Below are positions 1 to 10,032 of a stretch of 64,000 nucleotides of DNA, piece by piece. The notes under the pieces were generated by a model. The model saw only the letters and a program-made list of their open reading frames with translations. It searched no databases and was not told the origin of the DNA. The translations under genes and the position numbers were made by a program. Positions within the stretch are counted from its first letter, which is position 1; each line of letters begins with the position of its first letter. The stretch spans positions 24,133 through 88,132 of the forward strand of contig RDXX01000043.1 of assembly GCA_004292955.1 (NCBI GenBank), in the 5' to 3' direction. The stretch comes from Oscillatoriales cyanobacterium (GTDB taxonomy: Bacteria; Cyanobacteriota; Cyanobacteriia; Cyanobacteriales; Microcoleaceae).

Positions 1-585
1 GATCGCCTTCAGCAGCATTTGAAACGAACCCACATCGAAAAACAGCAAAATGTCTCCTTGAATTTGCAGTTCTTCAATACTAAAGTGAGCTGGAGCCAAC
101 AGCACGCTCCCGGTATCGAGAGACTTTTCTTTTAACAGTAAATCCTCAATTTCTTCCTCTGCGTAATAGGGAACCTCATAGTCTAACGGTTGGTCTAGAA
201 CGTTGCCAATTGAACCCATGACACCGTTAATGATCATATTCCCCACCTCACTGAGGGTACTAATTTTGAGAGAATCAAGGTCAGGACTTCCCTTTTCTTC
301 ACCAGTGAGAACAGAAACTAAATTCACTGCACTTTCGGTAGGAAAAAGTAGCTGGGCGCTGCCGCTAAATGAGCCGTTAAAGCCTAGCTGCACCGTGGAA
401 AGAGGCTCTATACCGAAGCGTTTTTTTAATTCGCTTCGCAGCTCATTGGCTGATACAAGGTCAATATCTGGAATCTGCAACTGGATGGGAAATTGAATCA
501 TTTCATTCAACATTCCAGCGGCACTTCCCACACCAATATTGATTAGCTCCTTCAAAGCATCTATTTCATCTGCTGTTAGCTCCAC
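1..585 (-). CDS. CheC-type CheY-P phosphatase (3' end outside window)
   Basis: Chemotaxis phosphatase expected to dephosphorylate CheY-P in the cytoplasm. The reading frame is open from a GTG at 585 to the window edge (195 codons), so the C-terminus is missing. Two CheC/CheX-type catalytic helices are visible: KELINIGVGSAAGMLNEM near the N-terminus and SEVGNMIINGVMGSIGNVL in the middle, each with the E-x-x-N pair of the family. A two-site protein without an obvious extra domain fits CheC/FliY better than CheX. The GTG start is chosen because AGGAG (594-598) lies 8 nt upstream and overlaps the stop codon of the preceding cheY; the two genes are 11 bp apart, so co-transcription and translational coupling are likely. 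CheC is uncommon in cyanobacteria compared with CheA/W/Y. Confidence 0.8.
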   Translation of the reverse strand, partial: MELTADEIDALKELINIGVGSAAGMLNEMIQFPIQLQIPDIDLVSANELRSELKKRFGIEPLSTVQLGFNGSFSGSAQLLFPTESAVNLVSVLTGEEKGSPDLDSLKISTLSEVGNMIINGVMGSIGNVLDQPLDYEVPYYAEEEIEDLLLKEKSLDTGSVLLAPAHFSIEELQIQGDILLFFDVGSFQMLLKAI

Positions 586-596
586 TCTGATATCTC

Positions 597-959
597 CTAT
601 TTGCTATCCAGAGCTTTTTGGATTGCAGCCTGAATCTCGGGAGCTTTTGGGGGCTTTTTCAGCATCATAAATGCTCCCAATTCTTCGCACTTCTGCCTAG
701 CGCTGTCTTGAATATCTGCTGAAAGTACGATGACTGGAATTTTAGAGCCTTTTTCGCCCAGGGCTTTTAGCAAGGCGAAACCGTCCATTTCTGGCATTAA
801 CAAATCTGTCATCATGCAGTCTGGCGACTTGGATGCAGCCATATCTAAGCCTTCTTGTCCGTTGGCTGCTTCTATCACTTGATGTCCGGCTTCTTCAACA
901 GCTTTGCGAATCATCCGCCGAGAGAATGCTGCATCATCTACAATTAAAACTAAACCCAT
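597..959 (-). CDS. cheY: Single-domain response regulator, CheY-like
   Basis: 120-aa stand-alone receiver domain with no output domain, so it should act by phosphorylation-dependent binding to a partner protein. The canonical residues are present: acidic pair D8-D9, phospho-acceptor D52 in MMTDLLMPEMDG, S79 in VLSAD, and K101 before the conserved proline. It is immediately upstream of the CheC-type phosphatase gene in the same orientation, so kinase target and phosphatase are made together; the likely kinase is the CheA at 6.9 kb. Upstream of the ATG there is a 7-bp tandem repeat tract, and the gene is oriented away from it. Confidence 0.9.
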   Translation of the reverse strand: MGLVLIVDDAAFSRRMIRKAVEEAGHQVIEAANGQEGLDMAASKSPDCMMTDLLMPEMDGFALLKALGEKGSKIPVIVLSADIQDSARQKCEELGAFMMLKKPPKAPEIQAAIQKALDSK

Positions 960-977
960 TTTGGCGCGCTCCTTAAT

Positions 978-1018
978 AATTGGGAATTGGGAATTGGGAA
1001 TTGGGAATTGGGAATTGG
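978..1018. repeat. Heptanucleotide tandem repeat (AATTGGG)n
   Basis: About 5.9 copies of AATTGGG. The complementary form (AATTCCC) recurs at 59709-59751. Short tandem heptamers like this are typical spacers in filamentous cyanobacterial genomes. Confidence 0.95.
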
Positions 1019-1179
1019 CTGAAAACCTTTGTATCTCTGGTTTATATCAGAGTCTAGATCTCCCTAAATCCCCCGATCGAAGCAGGGTAGTTTTATTGTC
1101 GGGAAAAGACATCTGAAACTACCGAAAACATCGCTCAAAGGTCGGATGGCCGATTAAACCCAACTGTCATATTAATCAA

Positions 1180-1370
1180 GGTACGTAGTTGGGCTTTAGC
1201 CCTCTTTAAACAGGGAGCATCTCAGTTTTGTGAAAAGCATTTTTTTTATTATAGTGCTGTCCCCGCTCGCGTATTCTACAAATCGCGAGTGGGGACAGCA
1301 CTATAAATGCAAAACTGAGATGCTCCCTTTAAACATACCTGTATAGAGGGCCCAAGCCCAACTACGTACC
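1180..1370. repeat. Palindromic repeat of the GGTACGTAGTTG family, split by an insertion
   Basis: The left arm GGTACGTAGTTGGGCTT (from 1180) is the reverse complement of AAGCCCAACTACGTACC at the right end (to 1370). If the 115-bp element at 1213-1327 and one copy of its 8-bp duplication are removed, the two halves join into a near-perfect hairpin of about 68 bp. Relatives lie at 3057-3098, 41993-42045 and 44403-44667. The rest of the 960-1533 spacer holds no supportable gene. Confidence 0.85.
1213..1327. mobile_element. MITE-like palindromic element, family A copy 1
   Basis: 115-bp non-coding element. Its left end GGGAGCATCTCAGTTTTG is the inverse of the right end CAAAACTGAGATGCTCCC, and the interior carries a second inverted pair around TAGTGCTGTCCCC. 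It is flanked on both sides by the perfect 8-bp direct repeat TTTAAACA (1205-1212 and 1328-1335), which is the signature of transposition. A second copy at 9885-10002 lies in opposite orientation. There is no coding capacity, so it would need a transposase supplied in trans. Confidence 0.85.
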
Positions 1371-1533
1371 TATTTCTATGATGACAATAAAACCGCCCTG
1401 CTTGTTAAGGGGGAGTAGGGGGCAAGCTAAGGGGGCATCTAGACCTAAGTATCAAACCGTTGATTGATACTACGTTTGAGGTATTTTTTGACCCTCATGT
1501 ACGACTTCACATTAACCATTATTGATTACCAAT

Positions 1534-2622
1534 TCATGCAGTACATCTGTTGAGATGTTCTGAACAATCTAAGAGGTAAGTTTTCATCTTACCTTTGCCT
1601 TTAACATCAATCATTCCTCTTTCTGCAAACAAATGTTTTGTTGACAACTGCTTGTAAGTGTCTTCTGTCACTTGAATGCAGCCGGGAAAACTATATTGTT
1701 CCATGCGGCTTGCCGTGTTTACCGTGTCGCCCCAAAGGTCGTAACTAAACTTTTTAGTTCCGATGACCCCTGCAACCACAGGCCCGGAGTGAATGCCAAT
1801 TCGCAGGCTGTGAAATTCTTTTGTTTGTGTGTTTAGCCGCGTCATAGCTTGCTGCATGGCTAGGGCCATTTGCACGATCGCGTCAGCATGATCGTCCCGG
1901 AGGATGGGCAATCCAGATGCTACCATATAGCCGTCCCCAATAGTCTTAATTTTTTCTAAGCCGTATTCCTGAGTTAGCTGGTCAAATTCTGAGAAAATAG
2001 AATTGAGTTTGACAATTAATTCAATAGGAGGCATTTCTGAGGCAAGCTTGGTAAAGCCTACCATATCAGCAAATAAGACGCTGACATTGGGGAAGTGATC
2101 GGCAATTACTAAGTCTGGGGCTGATTCTTCTTGGAGCCGGAGTGCGATCGACTCTGGTAAAATATTCAGTAATAATTTTTGAGTTTTCTCTTGGCTTTCC
2201 ATCAACTGCTGATACAGTTGAGACTGTTGAATCAAGCGCCGCACTCGCTGAATCAGCACTGGCCAGTGAATCGGCTTCGTCACATAATCTGTTGCTCCTA
2301 CTTCAAAAGCTTGATTGACAGATTTTTTATCATCTAGTGCTGTAATCATCAGCACCGGGATTTTTTGCGTTTGGGGATTAGCCTGGAGTTGGGCGCAGCA
2401 AGTAAAACCGTCCATTACAGGCATCATCGCATCCAATAGGACAATATCTGGGAGAGTTTCTTGACAAATGTCCAAACATTCTTGTCCGTTTGATGCCTCA
2501 ATTACCCGATAGCCTTCTTTTTCCATAATCCGGCGGGTAAATAGCTGCTGGGTTGCTTCGTCATCGACGATCAGAATTTGGGGCGTGGTTTGCGAGTTGA
2601 TTCTAAAGTCAGCACTAATCAT
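1534..2622 (-). CDS. Response regulator with class III adenylate cyclase output
   Basis: 362 aa. Residues ~15-132 form a receiver domain (acidic pair near 20-21, phospho-acceptor D64 in VLLDAMMP, K116). A coiled linker (~133-175) leads to a class III nucleotidyl cyclase domain (~180-350). The metal-binding aspartates are D186 (LFADMVGFT) and D230 (TIGDGYM). The substrate-selecting pair is K226 (EKIKTIGD) and D295 (YDLWGDTVN), the combination that selects ATP rather than GTP, and transition-state residues N302 and R306 are kept. The predicted product is therefore cAMP, made in response to phosphorylation by a histidine kinase, plausibly the hybrid kinase encoded downstream at 3195-6152. No membrane segment is seen, so it is cytoplasmic. 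Substrate choice is inferred from residues and not proven. Confidence 0.9.
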   Translation of the reverse strand: MISADFRINSQTTPQILIVDDEATQQLFTRRIMEKEGYRVIEASNGQECLDICQETLPDIVLLDAMMPVMDGFTCCAQLQANPQTQKIPVLMITALDDKKSVNQAFEVGATDYVTKPIHWPVLIQRVRRLIQQSQLYQQLMESQEKTQKLLLNILPESIALRLQEESAPDLVIADHFPNVSVLFADMVGFTKLASEMPPIELIVKLNSIFSEFDQLTQEYGLEKIKTIGDGYMVASGLPILRDDHADAIVQMALAMQQAMTRLNTQTKEFHSLRIGIHSGPVVAGVIGTKKFSYDLWGDTVNTASRMEQYSFPGCIQVTEDTYKQLSTKHLFAERGMIDVKGKGKMKTYLLDCSEHLNRCTA

Positions 2623-3194
2623 ATTCTTGTGAAAATAGCATCAAGTTCTTAGTCAGCAGCAGATTTAATTTCTGCGTTGAAATGGATGAGTTCACTGTAG
2701 ATCGATCGCACTCTGATGATTTTTAACAACTGTATAATCTCATACTCCATGGAATACTTAACTTTCGGCAACGGATAGGATAATCTGTCACTTTTTATAC
2801 TGACATTTTGTTACAGTATCTGAAAAGTTAGCAATTGAGCCGTCACGTTGCTATTGAGATCGTGTTGAGAATTCTATCAGATTATGTCAGAACTTTTAAA
2901 TTTTCGCAATTGGCTAAATGGCCTAAATGTTGAACATTTTGCGGAAAACGGGCGATCGATCGTCCCGCGCCACCGACACACCATATCGGGTTGCTTTTGT
3001 CAATTATTTTTGCTTTTTACACTCACACTCCTGGAGACAAGTGGCACTTTAAAAAAGGTACGTTGTTGCGCTTGAGCGCTCTATCGCAATAACGTACCTA
3101 AAAAACCTTTAAGTATTGTGATACTTGCGTACACGATTGACTCATTGAGATGCTGCAAATAAATCCGTTGCGGAACTTCCTTCTTCGATAGCAA
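2623..3194. other. 572-bp spacer between two divergently spaced minus-strand genes
   Basis: No convincing gene. A 63-codon frame at 2884-3075 runs into a repeat and has no ribosome binding site. The one recognisable structure is the palindrome at 3057-3098. The promoter of the cyclase gene should lie in the part close to 2622. Confidence 0.6.
3057..3098. repeat. Palindromic repeat, GGTACGT family
   Basis: 42-bp inverted repeat beginning GGTACGTTGTTGCG and ending CGCAATAACGTACC, with an inner GCGCTTGAGCGC. It is an uninterrupted relative of the repeat at 1180-1370. Confidence 0.85.
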
Positions 3195-6152
3195 TCAACT
3201 AGATGACAAAGCCGCTTTTACCCGCTGATATTCGGCTGCAATTTTGCACATCAGAACCTCGCTACCTGAGAGAGTTTTCTTCCGGGCCATCTCTTCGAGC
3301 TGCGCGCACAATTGAAACAAAGGCATGGCTCCGACTGTCGTACAAGCACCTCTAAGAGCGTGAGCCGAGGCTTTAATTGCGGGAGCATTCAATTGATTGA
3401 CAGCATCGGCGAGTTCCTGCAATTTTGGCGGTGCAACTTCCAGAAATTTATCTACTAGCTCGATCCAAAATTCTTCAGCTTCTTCTCCCAGTAAATCCGT
3501 CAATTCTTCAAAAGTTTGACTGTCAAGAGGCGGCAATTCTATTTCGGTTTGTGCTGTTTCGGGTAGAAAATTTTGCGGTGTGGCTGGCGGTAAAATTTGG
3601 GAGTTTTCTTCCTCTAATTTAGGAACTGTCACAGCAGGTAAAGTCGGAAATTTAATGTGATCAGTACCGACTACAATTTCCCCAGAATTAGGAGGAAAAT
3701 TTCCCACTCCCGATTGACTTCCACCTTCAATTTGTGAAATCAAAACACCTGCGCGGGCGATTAAATGCTTTAACTCTTCCAACGCAGTTTCATCAACTGC
3801 GGGTGCAACATTTTTCATTTCGTTTCCAGGCTGAGCTTGGGAAGCAGAGTCTGTCGGCTGAGTCTGCCAATTGTTAAGCTCTGAATAGGATTTGGATCGC
3901 CCGGTTTGTCGATCGTACTGCGCGATCGCCTGAACGATCGCCTGGACTCGCACCGGCTTACTGATATAATCATTCATGCCAGCATCTAAACAAAGTTCGC
4001 GATCGCCCTGCATCGCATTAGCCGTCATCGCAATAATCCAAGGAGAAGTCGATTTTGGATTGGGAGATTGCTCGTCTGTTGCAGAAAATCCAAATTCTGG
4101 AGCAGGATTTTCTAATATTAAATTTCCCGAAAATCGCTGGCGGATCAGGCGAGTAGTTTCCAAACCATCCATTTCTGGCATCTGCATATCCATAAACACA
4201 ATATCGTATTCCGAACGCTCCAAAGCATCCAAAGCTGCTTGTCCGCTGCTGGCAAAATCTGCACTGTAACCTAACTTCTGCAACATCTGCCCTGCTACCA
4301 TTTGATTGAGTTCTACATCGTCTACCAACAGCATTTTCAAAGGCAGTGTTTCGGCTAATTGTGAATTAAATTGAGGCTGCGAAAAACACGGTTGAATTGG
4401 GGTACATTCCCCGCCCAAGATGCGAAGCAAAACTTCATGGAGCTGTGCTTGCTTAATTGGTTTGTATACAAAAGCTGCGAATTCAACTCGCCCTTGAACT
4501 TCGCGGCGAGATGGCCTCCCCCCAGAACTCAAAATCATTAAAGGTAAATTTTTACCTTGAGGAAATTCTCGAATTTTTTCTGCTAAAGTAATGCCGTCCA
4601 TTTCTGGCATATGAAAGTCTAGAATCGCTATGTCAAACATAGTTTCATATTGCAGCACTTTCAGCGCTTGCGCGCCAGATTTTGCTGCGCGGACAACCAT
4701 TCCCCAAGACATAGCTTGCAGGGTAAGAATTTTGCGGTTTGTGGGATTATCGTCAACTAGCAGCAGTCGCAAACCTGCTAGTTGAGGCTGGGGTACATTC
4801 AGGTTTAATATTTCTTCATTAGCCGGTGCTGGCTGAGCTTTGATGCTAAAAGAAAATTTAGAACCTTTGCCGATTTCGCTTTCTACCCACATAGTGCCGC
4901 CCATGATTTCGCTGAGGCGTTTGCTGATGGCTAAGCCTAAGCCAGTACCGCCATATTTGCGAGTTGTGGAACTGTCAACTTGACTGAAGGCTCTAAATAG
5001 TATGTTTTTGCGATCGGGCGAAATTCCGATGCCTGTATCCCTCACAGTAAATTGAATTTCGTAGTTACTACTTTCTGATGGTTCTAGATATTTAGAATCG
5101 GCAGCATCAGAGTCTGACAGAGAAGAATTTAAAGCTGGTTTATGCCTGAATTTTTCGCTGTCAAGCCCAATATTTATTTTAGAAATTGAGTTAGTTTGCG
5201 TAACTTCTACAGCATTGTCGGCAATGGGTTTTGCTGTTACTTTAACTACCACTTCACCTGCTTCGGTAAATTTGGTAGCATTGCCGAGCAAATTTATCAA
5301 TATTTGGCGAAGTCTGGTGACATCTCCGTACAGGAAGGCGGGAACACTGGCATCCAATTCGCAAGCTAAGTCTAGCTGTTTTTCCGCAGCTTTCATCGCG
5401 ACTAAATCTAAAGCTTCTTCGACACAGTTTCTGAGATTAAACGGTTCTTGTTCTAAATCCAGCTTGCCTGCTTCTATCTTAGAAAAGTCGAGAATGTCGT
5501 TAATAATTGCCAGCAAAGAATCGCCGCTGGTACGAATTGTATTCACAAAATTGCGCTGGTTTGGCGAAAGTTGCGTATCTAGCAACAGCTCAGTCATGCC
5601 AATGACTCCGTTCATCGGCGTGCGGATTTCGTGGCTCATCATTGCCAAAAATTCACTTTTGGCTCGGTTGGCAGCTTCGGCGTCAGTTGTGGCGCGTTTA
5701 AGTTCTTCTTCTATTACTAATCGGTGTTTAATTTCTTGCTGATAGGTTTGGATGCGCTGCGTTACTTCGGAAACATCTTGAACCGCTATTAAAGCATAAA
5801 AACCTTCTCCTTTGATGGCTGGTATGGGAGTGACGTTTGTGTTGTGAACTCTCGGTTTGCCGTTGGGTAAGTTTGATGAAATTAGGGGCTGGTGGAGTTG
5901 GGGAGAAAATACGGTGGGCAAGCCATTGTTAAATACTTGTTTTAAGCGAGTTTGATATTTAGGTTCTTCGAGTTGGGGAAAGTGAGTTTTGAGGTTAGTT
6001 CCGATTATTTCTTTTTTGAGCAGCTTTGTCCACTGCTCTAATGTGCGGTTCCAAAACAGCACGGTAAAATCGCGAGCGATCACGCACAATCCGATGGGAA
6101 CGCGATCGAGGACGTTGAATCTTTGTTGCGCTTGTTCTATTTGTTCTAGCAT
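3195..6152 (-). CDS. Hybrid histidine kinase (PAS-HisKA-HATPase-REC-REC-Hpt)
   Basis: 985-aa soluble phosphorelay kinase. Domains in order: PAS (~10-130), short coiled coil, HisKA with phospho-histidine H174 ([12 protein letters not shown]), HATPase (~270-440; N-box around 287-292, DTGIGI and GGTGLGL motifs), receiver 1 with D512, receiver 2 with D655, a long Pro/Gln-rich linker (~750-880) and an Hpt domain with H931 ([13 protein letters not shown]). All catalytic residues are present, so a full His-Asp-His relay can run inside one chain and exit through H931. There are no transmembrane segments, so the PAS domain should sense a cytoplasmic or redox cue. Its position beside the receiver-cyclase gene makes that cyclase the obvious candidate target (inference). 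Confidence 0.93.
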   Translation of the reverse strand: MLEQIEQAQQRFNVLDRVPIGLCVIARDFTVLFWNRTLEQWTKLLKKEIIGTNLKTHFPQLEEPKYQTRLKQVFNNGLPTVFSPQLHQPLISSNLPNGKPRVHNTNVTPIPAIKGEGFYALIAVQDVSEVTQRIQTYQQEIKHRLVIEEELKRATTDAEAANRAKSEFLAMMSHEIRTPMNGVIGMTELLLDTQLSPNQRNFVNTIRTSGDSLLAIINDILDFSKIEAGKLDLEQEPFNLRNCVEEALDLVAMKAAEKQLDLACELDASVPAFLYGDVTRLRQILINLLGNATKFTEAGEVVVKVTAKPIADNAVEVTQTNSISKINIGLDSEKFRHKPALNSSLSDSDAADSKYLEPSESSNYEIQFTVRDTGIGISPDRKNILFRAFSQVDSSTTRKYGGTGLGLAISKRLSEIMGGTMWVESEIGKGSKFSFSIKAQPAPANEEILNLNVPQPQLAGLRLLLVDDNPTNRKILTLQAMSWGMVVRAAKSGAQALKVLQYETMFDIAILDFHMPEMDGITLAEKIREFPQGKNLPLMILSSGGRPSRREVQGRVEFAAFVYKPIKQAQLHEVLLRILGGECTPIQPCFSQPQFNSQLAETLPLKMLLVDDVELNQMVAGQMLQKLGYSADFASSGQAALDALERSEYDIVFMDMQMPEMDGLETTRLIRQRFSGNLILENPAPEFGFSATDEQSPNPKSTSPWIIAMTANAMQGDRELCLDAGMNDYISKPVRVQAIVQAIAQYDRQTGRSKSYSELNNWQTQPTDSASQAQPGNEMKNVAPAVDETALEELKHLIARAGVLISQIEGGSQSGVGNFPPNSGEIVVGTDHIKFPTLPAVTVPKLEEENSQILPPATPQNFLPETAQTEIELPPLDSQTFEELTDLLGEEAEEFWIELVDKFLEVAPPKLQELADAVNQLNAPAIKASAHALRGACTTVGAMPLFQLCAQLEEMARKKTLSGSEVLMCKIAAEYQRVKAALSSS

Positions 6153-6889
6153 TTTCTGTAGGGAGAAAAAGTGACGAAATTTATGTATACTTCAGAAGTT
6201 ATCAAAAAAAAGCTTGGGAGGCAACAATGCAGAAAAATTATATTCATTTATTCTGCCAGCTTCTATCCGATCGCTGGCTCAATAAACCCGGTTTATACGA
6301 TAAATAAGAGGTTTGGGGACAGGCATTTAGGAAGAAACGGGGTTTGGGCGCGCTAAGAGTGTGTAAGTCGTGCATTTTCCTTGGCAGTTGGTGCGGTAAA
6401 CCCTGATACAGATTTTTTTTGCCAGAGTTCAAAAACACGACTGTGGGGCTGCGATGTTAATAATTTTTGCTAATTCGTATAGATATAGTATACTTGTGAG
6501 GTCAAGTTGGCAATGATTTAGCTACGATCGCACGATCGCGAATAAAGCTGACCCCGCCCAATAACGGGTACCGTGCCACGTACACTCACGAGGGTCGAAC
6601 TCAAAATTTTAGACAATAGTTCAAGCTCCCAGATCCATCTAGAGGAGTCGATCTAAAATCTAAAATCTAAAATCCACTGACTGGGGCACACTACAGTTTT
6701 CAACTATTCGATAATTTATTTTAAGAGTGCATTTGGTTTTTGAAGAGGGCGAAGCATGACCGCATATAAGTTATTAGTTATAATCCCATATTGACTACGG
6801 TCATGCTTCGCCCCTACGGATATATTTGCCAAAACCAGATGCACCCTATTTTAATCCAGCGTCAAACCGATGAATAAGGAACTGGCTCG
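6153..6889. other. Divergent control region between hybrid kinase and cheA
   Basis: 737 bp separating divergent genes; promoters for both should lie here. Short open frames at 6171-6438 overlap each other on both strands and look like shadows. The only defined element is the transposon-like repeat at 6725-6846, whose right duplication ends 35 bp before the cheA start. Confidence 0.5.
6725..6846. mobile_element. MITE-like palindromic element, family B copy 1
   Basis: 122-bp non-coding element. Its left end GAGTGCATTTGG mirrors the right end CCAGATGCACCC, and it contains a long internal inverted repeat (GAAGCATGACCG / CGGTCATGCTTC). It is bounded by the perfect 8-bp direct repeat TATTTTAA (6717-6724 and 6847-6854). 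Copy 2 is at 11058-11179. It lies directly upstream of cheA and could alter its promoter or 5' leader. Confidence 0.85.
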
Positions 6890-9244
6890 ATGGAAATTGA
6901 TGAAGATGTAAAGGAATTTCTGATTGAAGGCTACGAATACTTAAACCAAATTGAGGAGGATTTAGTAGCTTTAGAAAAAAATGATGCCGATAGAGAGGTG
7001 ATGAATCGGATTTACCGCGGTTTGCACACGATTAAAGGCAATAGCGGTTTTTTGGGGGTGGAAAAACTGGAGTCTGTGGCGCACGCAGGAGAAAATTTGC
7101 TCAGCCTCTTGCGCGATCGCACTTTGACGATGACTCCCGATATTACTAGCGCTTTGCTGGAGACAATCGACGCGGTACGATCGCACATGGAAGCCCTGGA
7201 AAAGACGGGAGAAGAAAGCCCCATCGCCCACACGGCATTGCTCGATCGACTTTTGCAACTCCAAGAATCCGGCGGTACTGCATCTGAATTGTTGCCGAGT
7301 GCGATCGCCCAATCCAACTCAGTAACTCCAGAAGTTGCGATCGAGGAACCAGAAGAATCAGAGTTGACACGAGAGCATTTGTATGCAGATGCTTTATTGT
7401 CGATCGAGCAATTGCTAATTCCCTCTGCTACCAATACTACCAGCCAACAGGTAAATGCTGCGGATACCGAGGGTGACAAATTCAAAATTTCCGATACTGC
7501 AATCCGAGTAGATGTCGGCTTGCTGGACAAACTAATGAACTTAGTAGGCGAACTCGTTTTGTGCCGCAACCAAATCTTAGAATTTGCCAATACCCAAACA
7601 GCAAACACCCAAAATGACGATACATTAAAATCAGTATCCAGCCGCTTAAACTTAGTTACTTCCGAACTGCAAGAAGGAGTAATGAAGACCAGAATGCAGC
7701 CAATTCGCACTATCTGGAACAAATTCCCCCGGGTAGTGCGGGACACAGCATTCAGCTTGGGCAAACAAGTACAGTTAGAAATGGAAGGCGAAGAAACAGA
7801 ATTAGACAAAACCTTAATCGAGGCGATCGCCAATCCGCTAACTCACTTAGTCCGTAACTGCCTCGATCACGGCATTGAAACATCAGAAGTGCGAGTCGCC
7901 AAAGGCAAGCCCGCCTTCGGTAAACTGCTACTGCGAGCCTATCACGAAAGCGGTCAGGTAAACATAGAAATCTCCGATGACGGCGGGGGAATCGATCCAG
8001 ATCGGATTAAAAGTAAGGCAGTGCAAAAAGGAATGTTTTCTGCTGTTGACGCAGCGAAAATGAGCGATCGCGAAGCCCTAAATTTAATTTTCATGCCCAG
8101 TTTTTCAACCGCCGAAAAAATCACCAATATCTCCGGTAGGGGAGTAGGGATGGACGTGGTGCAGACACATATAGAAAAAATCAGCGGCACGATCGACGTT
8201 CAAAGTCAAGTCGGCAAAGGCACAACTTTTAAGTTAAAAATTCCTTTAACTCTGGCGATTATTCCGACATTAATTATTACTACCGGAGGATCTCGCTACG
8301 CAATTCCTCAAGTCAATTTGCTAGAACTGATGCGTTTGGAAGGAGAACAAATTAAAAAAATCGAAATGTTTCACGGAACGCCAGTCTATCGGTTGCGGGG
8401 GCGACTGCTGCCACTGATTTATTTGAATCGGGAATTACAGTTAGAAACAGGAATTGTAGAAAACGGCAAAAAATCGCAATTCGACACAGATGAGGCTTTA
8501 AATATTGTAGTAGTGCAAGCGACAGACAAACCTTTTGGGTTGGTGGTAGATGCCATCAACGACACGCAAGAAATTGTGGTTAAGCCTTTAGGAAAACAAC
8601 TAAAATCTCTAGCTTGTTTTGCCGGAGCAACTATTATGGGCGACGGTAAAGTTGCTTTGATTTTGGACGTGCACGGGATTGCTCAGAAAACCCACATGAC
8701 GGAGGCTCAGGAAAAGGCGATTTTAGCTGACGAAAACAGCCGCCGGGAATCTTCAGAACCTCCACAACAGTTGCTAGTATTTCAGGGCCCAGACTGTCGG
8801 CGGATGGCGATTCACCTATCGCGAGTTTGTCGCTTAGAAGAGTTTCCCCGCCATCTTTTGGAGCGAGTCGGGAAGCAGAATGTGGTGCAGTACCGCAACC
8901 AAATTATGCCGGTGATTTATTTGACGGCGGTGTTTGGTAGCGGCAGTGAGTCGGCTGATTGGGGGCCCAACGGTCTGGACGGGCGATCGCGCGCAGCAGA
9001 TGATAAACTGCCGTTAGTCGTAGTGTCGATCGGCTCAGAACACCAAGTCGGTCTGGTAGTCGATCGCATCCTGGATATTGTAGAACAGGCGATCGACATT
9101 AAAGGTGCAGCTACTCAAGCAGGAATTTCATATTGTGCCGTGATTCAGGGTCAAGTTACTGAAATCCTCGATGTTGATGCAGTAATTAACAACAATTTAT
9201 TCGGAGTCGAGCAGATGTTAGCAAGCGCCAGCTCGGGCCACTAA
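6890..9244 (+). CDS. cheA: Chemotaxis histidine kinase CheA with a second CheW-like domain
   Basis: 784 aa. Hpt (P1) domain with phospho-histidine H46 (RGLHTIKGNSGFLG); an acidic linker (~115-200) in which no clear CheY-docking P2 domain is seen; dimerization domain (~205-285); HATPase kinase core (~290-455: N-box HLVRNCLDHG, DDGGGIDP, STAEK, GRGVGMDVV); CheW-like P5 domain (~455-600); then an additional CheW-like domain (~625-775). The extra domain is a variation often seen in cyanobacterial type IV pilus motility systems. The ATG is preceded by AAGGA at 6876-6880. cheW follows after 15 bp, forming an operon. It should phosphorylate the CheY at 597-959 when coupled to an MCP that is not in the window. 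Confidence 0.95.
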   Translation: MEIDEDVKEFLIEGYEYLNQIEEDLVALEKNDADREVMNRIYRGLHTIKGNSGFLGVEKLESVAHAGENLLSLLRDRTLTMTPDITSALLETIDAVRSHMEALEKTGEESPIAHTALLDRLLQLQESGGTASELLPSAIAQSNSVTPEVAIEEPEESELTREHLYADALLSIEQLLIPSATNTTSQQVNAADTEGDKFKISDTAIRVDVGLLDKLMNLVGELVLCRNQILEFANTQTANTQNDDTLKSVSSRLNLVTSELQEGVMKTRMQPIRTIWNKFPRVVRDTAFSLGKQVQLEMEGEETELDKTLIEAIANPLTHLVRNCLDHGIETSEVRVAKGKPAFGKLLLRAYHESGQVNIEISDDGGGIDPDRIKSKAVQKGMFSAVDAAKMSDREALNLIFMPSFSTAEKITNISGRGVGMDVVQTHIEKISGTIDVQSQVGKGTTFKLKIPLTLAIIPTLIITTGGSRYAIPQVNLLELMRLEGEQIKKIEMFHGTPVYRLRGRLLPLIYLNRELQLETGIVENGKKSQFDTDEALNIVVVQATDKPFGLVVDAINDTQEIVVKPLGKQLKSLACFAGATIMGDGKVALILDVHGIAQKTHMTEAQEKAILADENSRRESSEPPQQLLVFQGPDCRRMAIHLSRVCRLEEFPRHLLERVGKQNVVQYRNQIMPVIYLTAVFGSGSESADWGPNGLDGRSRAADDKLPLVVVSIGSEHQVGLVVDRILDIVEQAIDIKGAATQAGISYCAVIQGQVTEILDVDAVINNNLFGVEQMLASASSGH

Positions 9245-9259
9245 AGGAATAATTAAACA

Positions 9260-9694
9260 ATGCCTGAAGAAACTCTACTTTGTACGTTTTTCGTTGACAG
9301 CTTATTTTTTGGCATAGAGGTTGAGAAAGTTCAAGAAATTATCCGCTATCAGGAGATGACGCGAGTGCCGCTAGCGCCCGCAGTAGTCGGTGGATTGATA
9401 AACTTGAGGGGACAAATTGTCACGGCGATTGATTTGCGGAGGCGGTTGGATTTGTGCGATCGGCCTGTGGAACAATTGCCTTTAAATGTGATAGTGAGAA
9501 CTGGCGATGAAACAGTCAGTTGGTTAGTTGACGATATTGGAGATGTGCTAGAAGTATCTCAAGCTGATTTTGAAACTCCTCCAGATACTTTTACTAGCAA
9601 AATACGCCCGCTAATTCGAGGAGCGTACAAGCTACAAGGGCAGTTACTGCTATTTTTAGATGTTGATAAAGTTGTAGATTTTAGCAGTCAGTAG
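9260..9694 (+). CDS. cheW: Chemotaxis coupling protein CheW
   Basis: 144-aa single CheW domain (FFVDSLFFGIEVEKVQEI at the start, GGLINLRGQIVTAIDLR in the middle, RGAYKLQGQLLLFLDVDKV at the end). It links receptors to CheA. Co-directional with cheA, 15 bp downstream, so almost certainly one transcript. The stop codon runs straight into a field of short repeats, which separates it from cheR. Confidence 0.95.
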   Translation: MPEETLLCTFFVDSLFFGIEVEKVQEIIRYQEMTRVPLAPAVVGGLINLRGQIVTAIDLRRRLDLCDRPVEQLPLNVIVRTGDETVSWLVDDIGDVLEVSQADFETPPDTFTSKIRPLIRGAYKLQGQLLLFLDVDKVVDFSSQ

Positions 9695-9865
9695 TCAGTA
9701 GCGCGAGCGTCCCCGCTCGCGGACGTTATCAGTCATTAGTCATCAGTCATTAGTCATGTTTTGCGAGAACTTAAGCTCGGAAACGTGATTCGTCATTAGT
9801 CTCTGCTCGCGAACCTTAGTCATTAGTGCGAGCTTAAGTTATCACTAACAGTAGTCATTAGTCAG
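9686..9865. repeat. Imperfect heptamer repeats (GTCATTA/GTCAGTA) after cheW
   Basis: Irregular runs of GTCATTA, GTCATCA and GTCAGTA, broken by short GC-rich hairpins such as GCGAGCGTCCCCGCTCGC. The tract starts in the last codons of cheW. Confidence 0.8.
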
Positions 9866-9884
9866 GGATGCACGAATAACTGTT

Positions 9885-10002
9885 GGGAGCATCTCAGTTT
9901 GGCATTTATAGTGCTGTCCCCGCTCGCGTATTCTACAACTCGCGAGCGGGGACGCTCGCACTATAATAAAAAAAATGCTTTTTGCAAAACTGAGATGCTC
10001 CC
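9885..10002. mobile_element. MITE-like palindromic element, family A copy 2
   Basis: 118-bp relative of 1213-1327 in inverted orientation with the same ends, GGGAGCATCTCAG and CTGAGATGCTCCC. It is flanked by the perfect 8-bp duplication TAACTGTT (9877-9884 and 10003-10010). It splits the cheW-cheR spacer and forms a long hairpin, so it may lower read-through into cheR. Confidence 0.85.
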
Positions 10003-10032
10003 TAACTGTTTTTCCCTCTTCCTTCTGTCAAG

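Noticed and set aside
2884..3075. 63-codon plus-strand frame
   Set aside because: No ribosome binding site; the 3' end is formed by a palindromic repeat and the composition is not protein-like.
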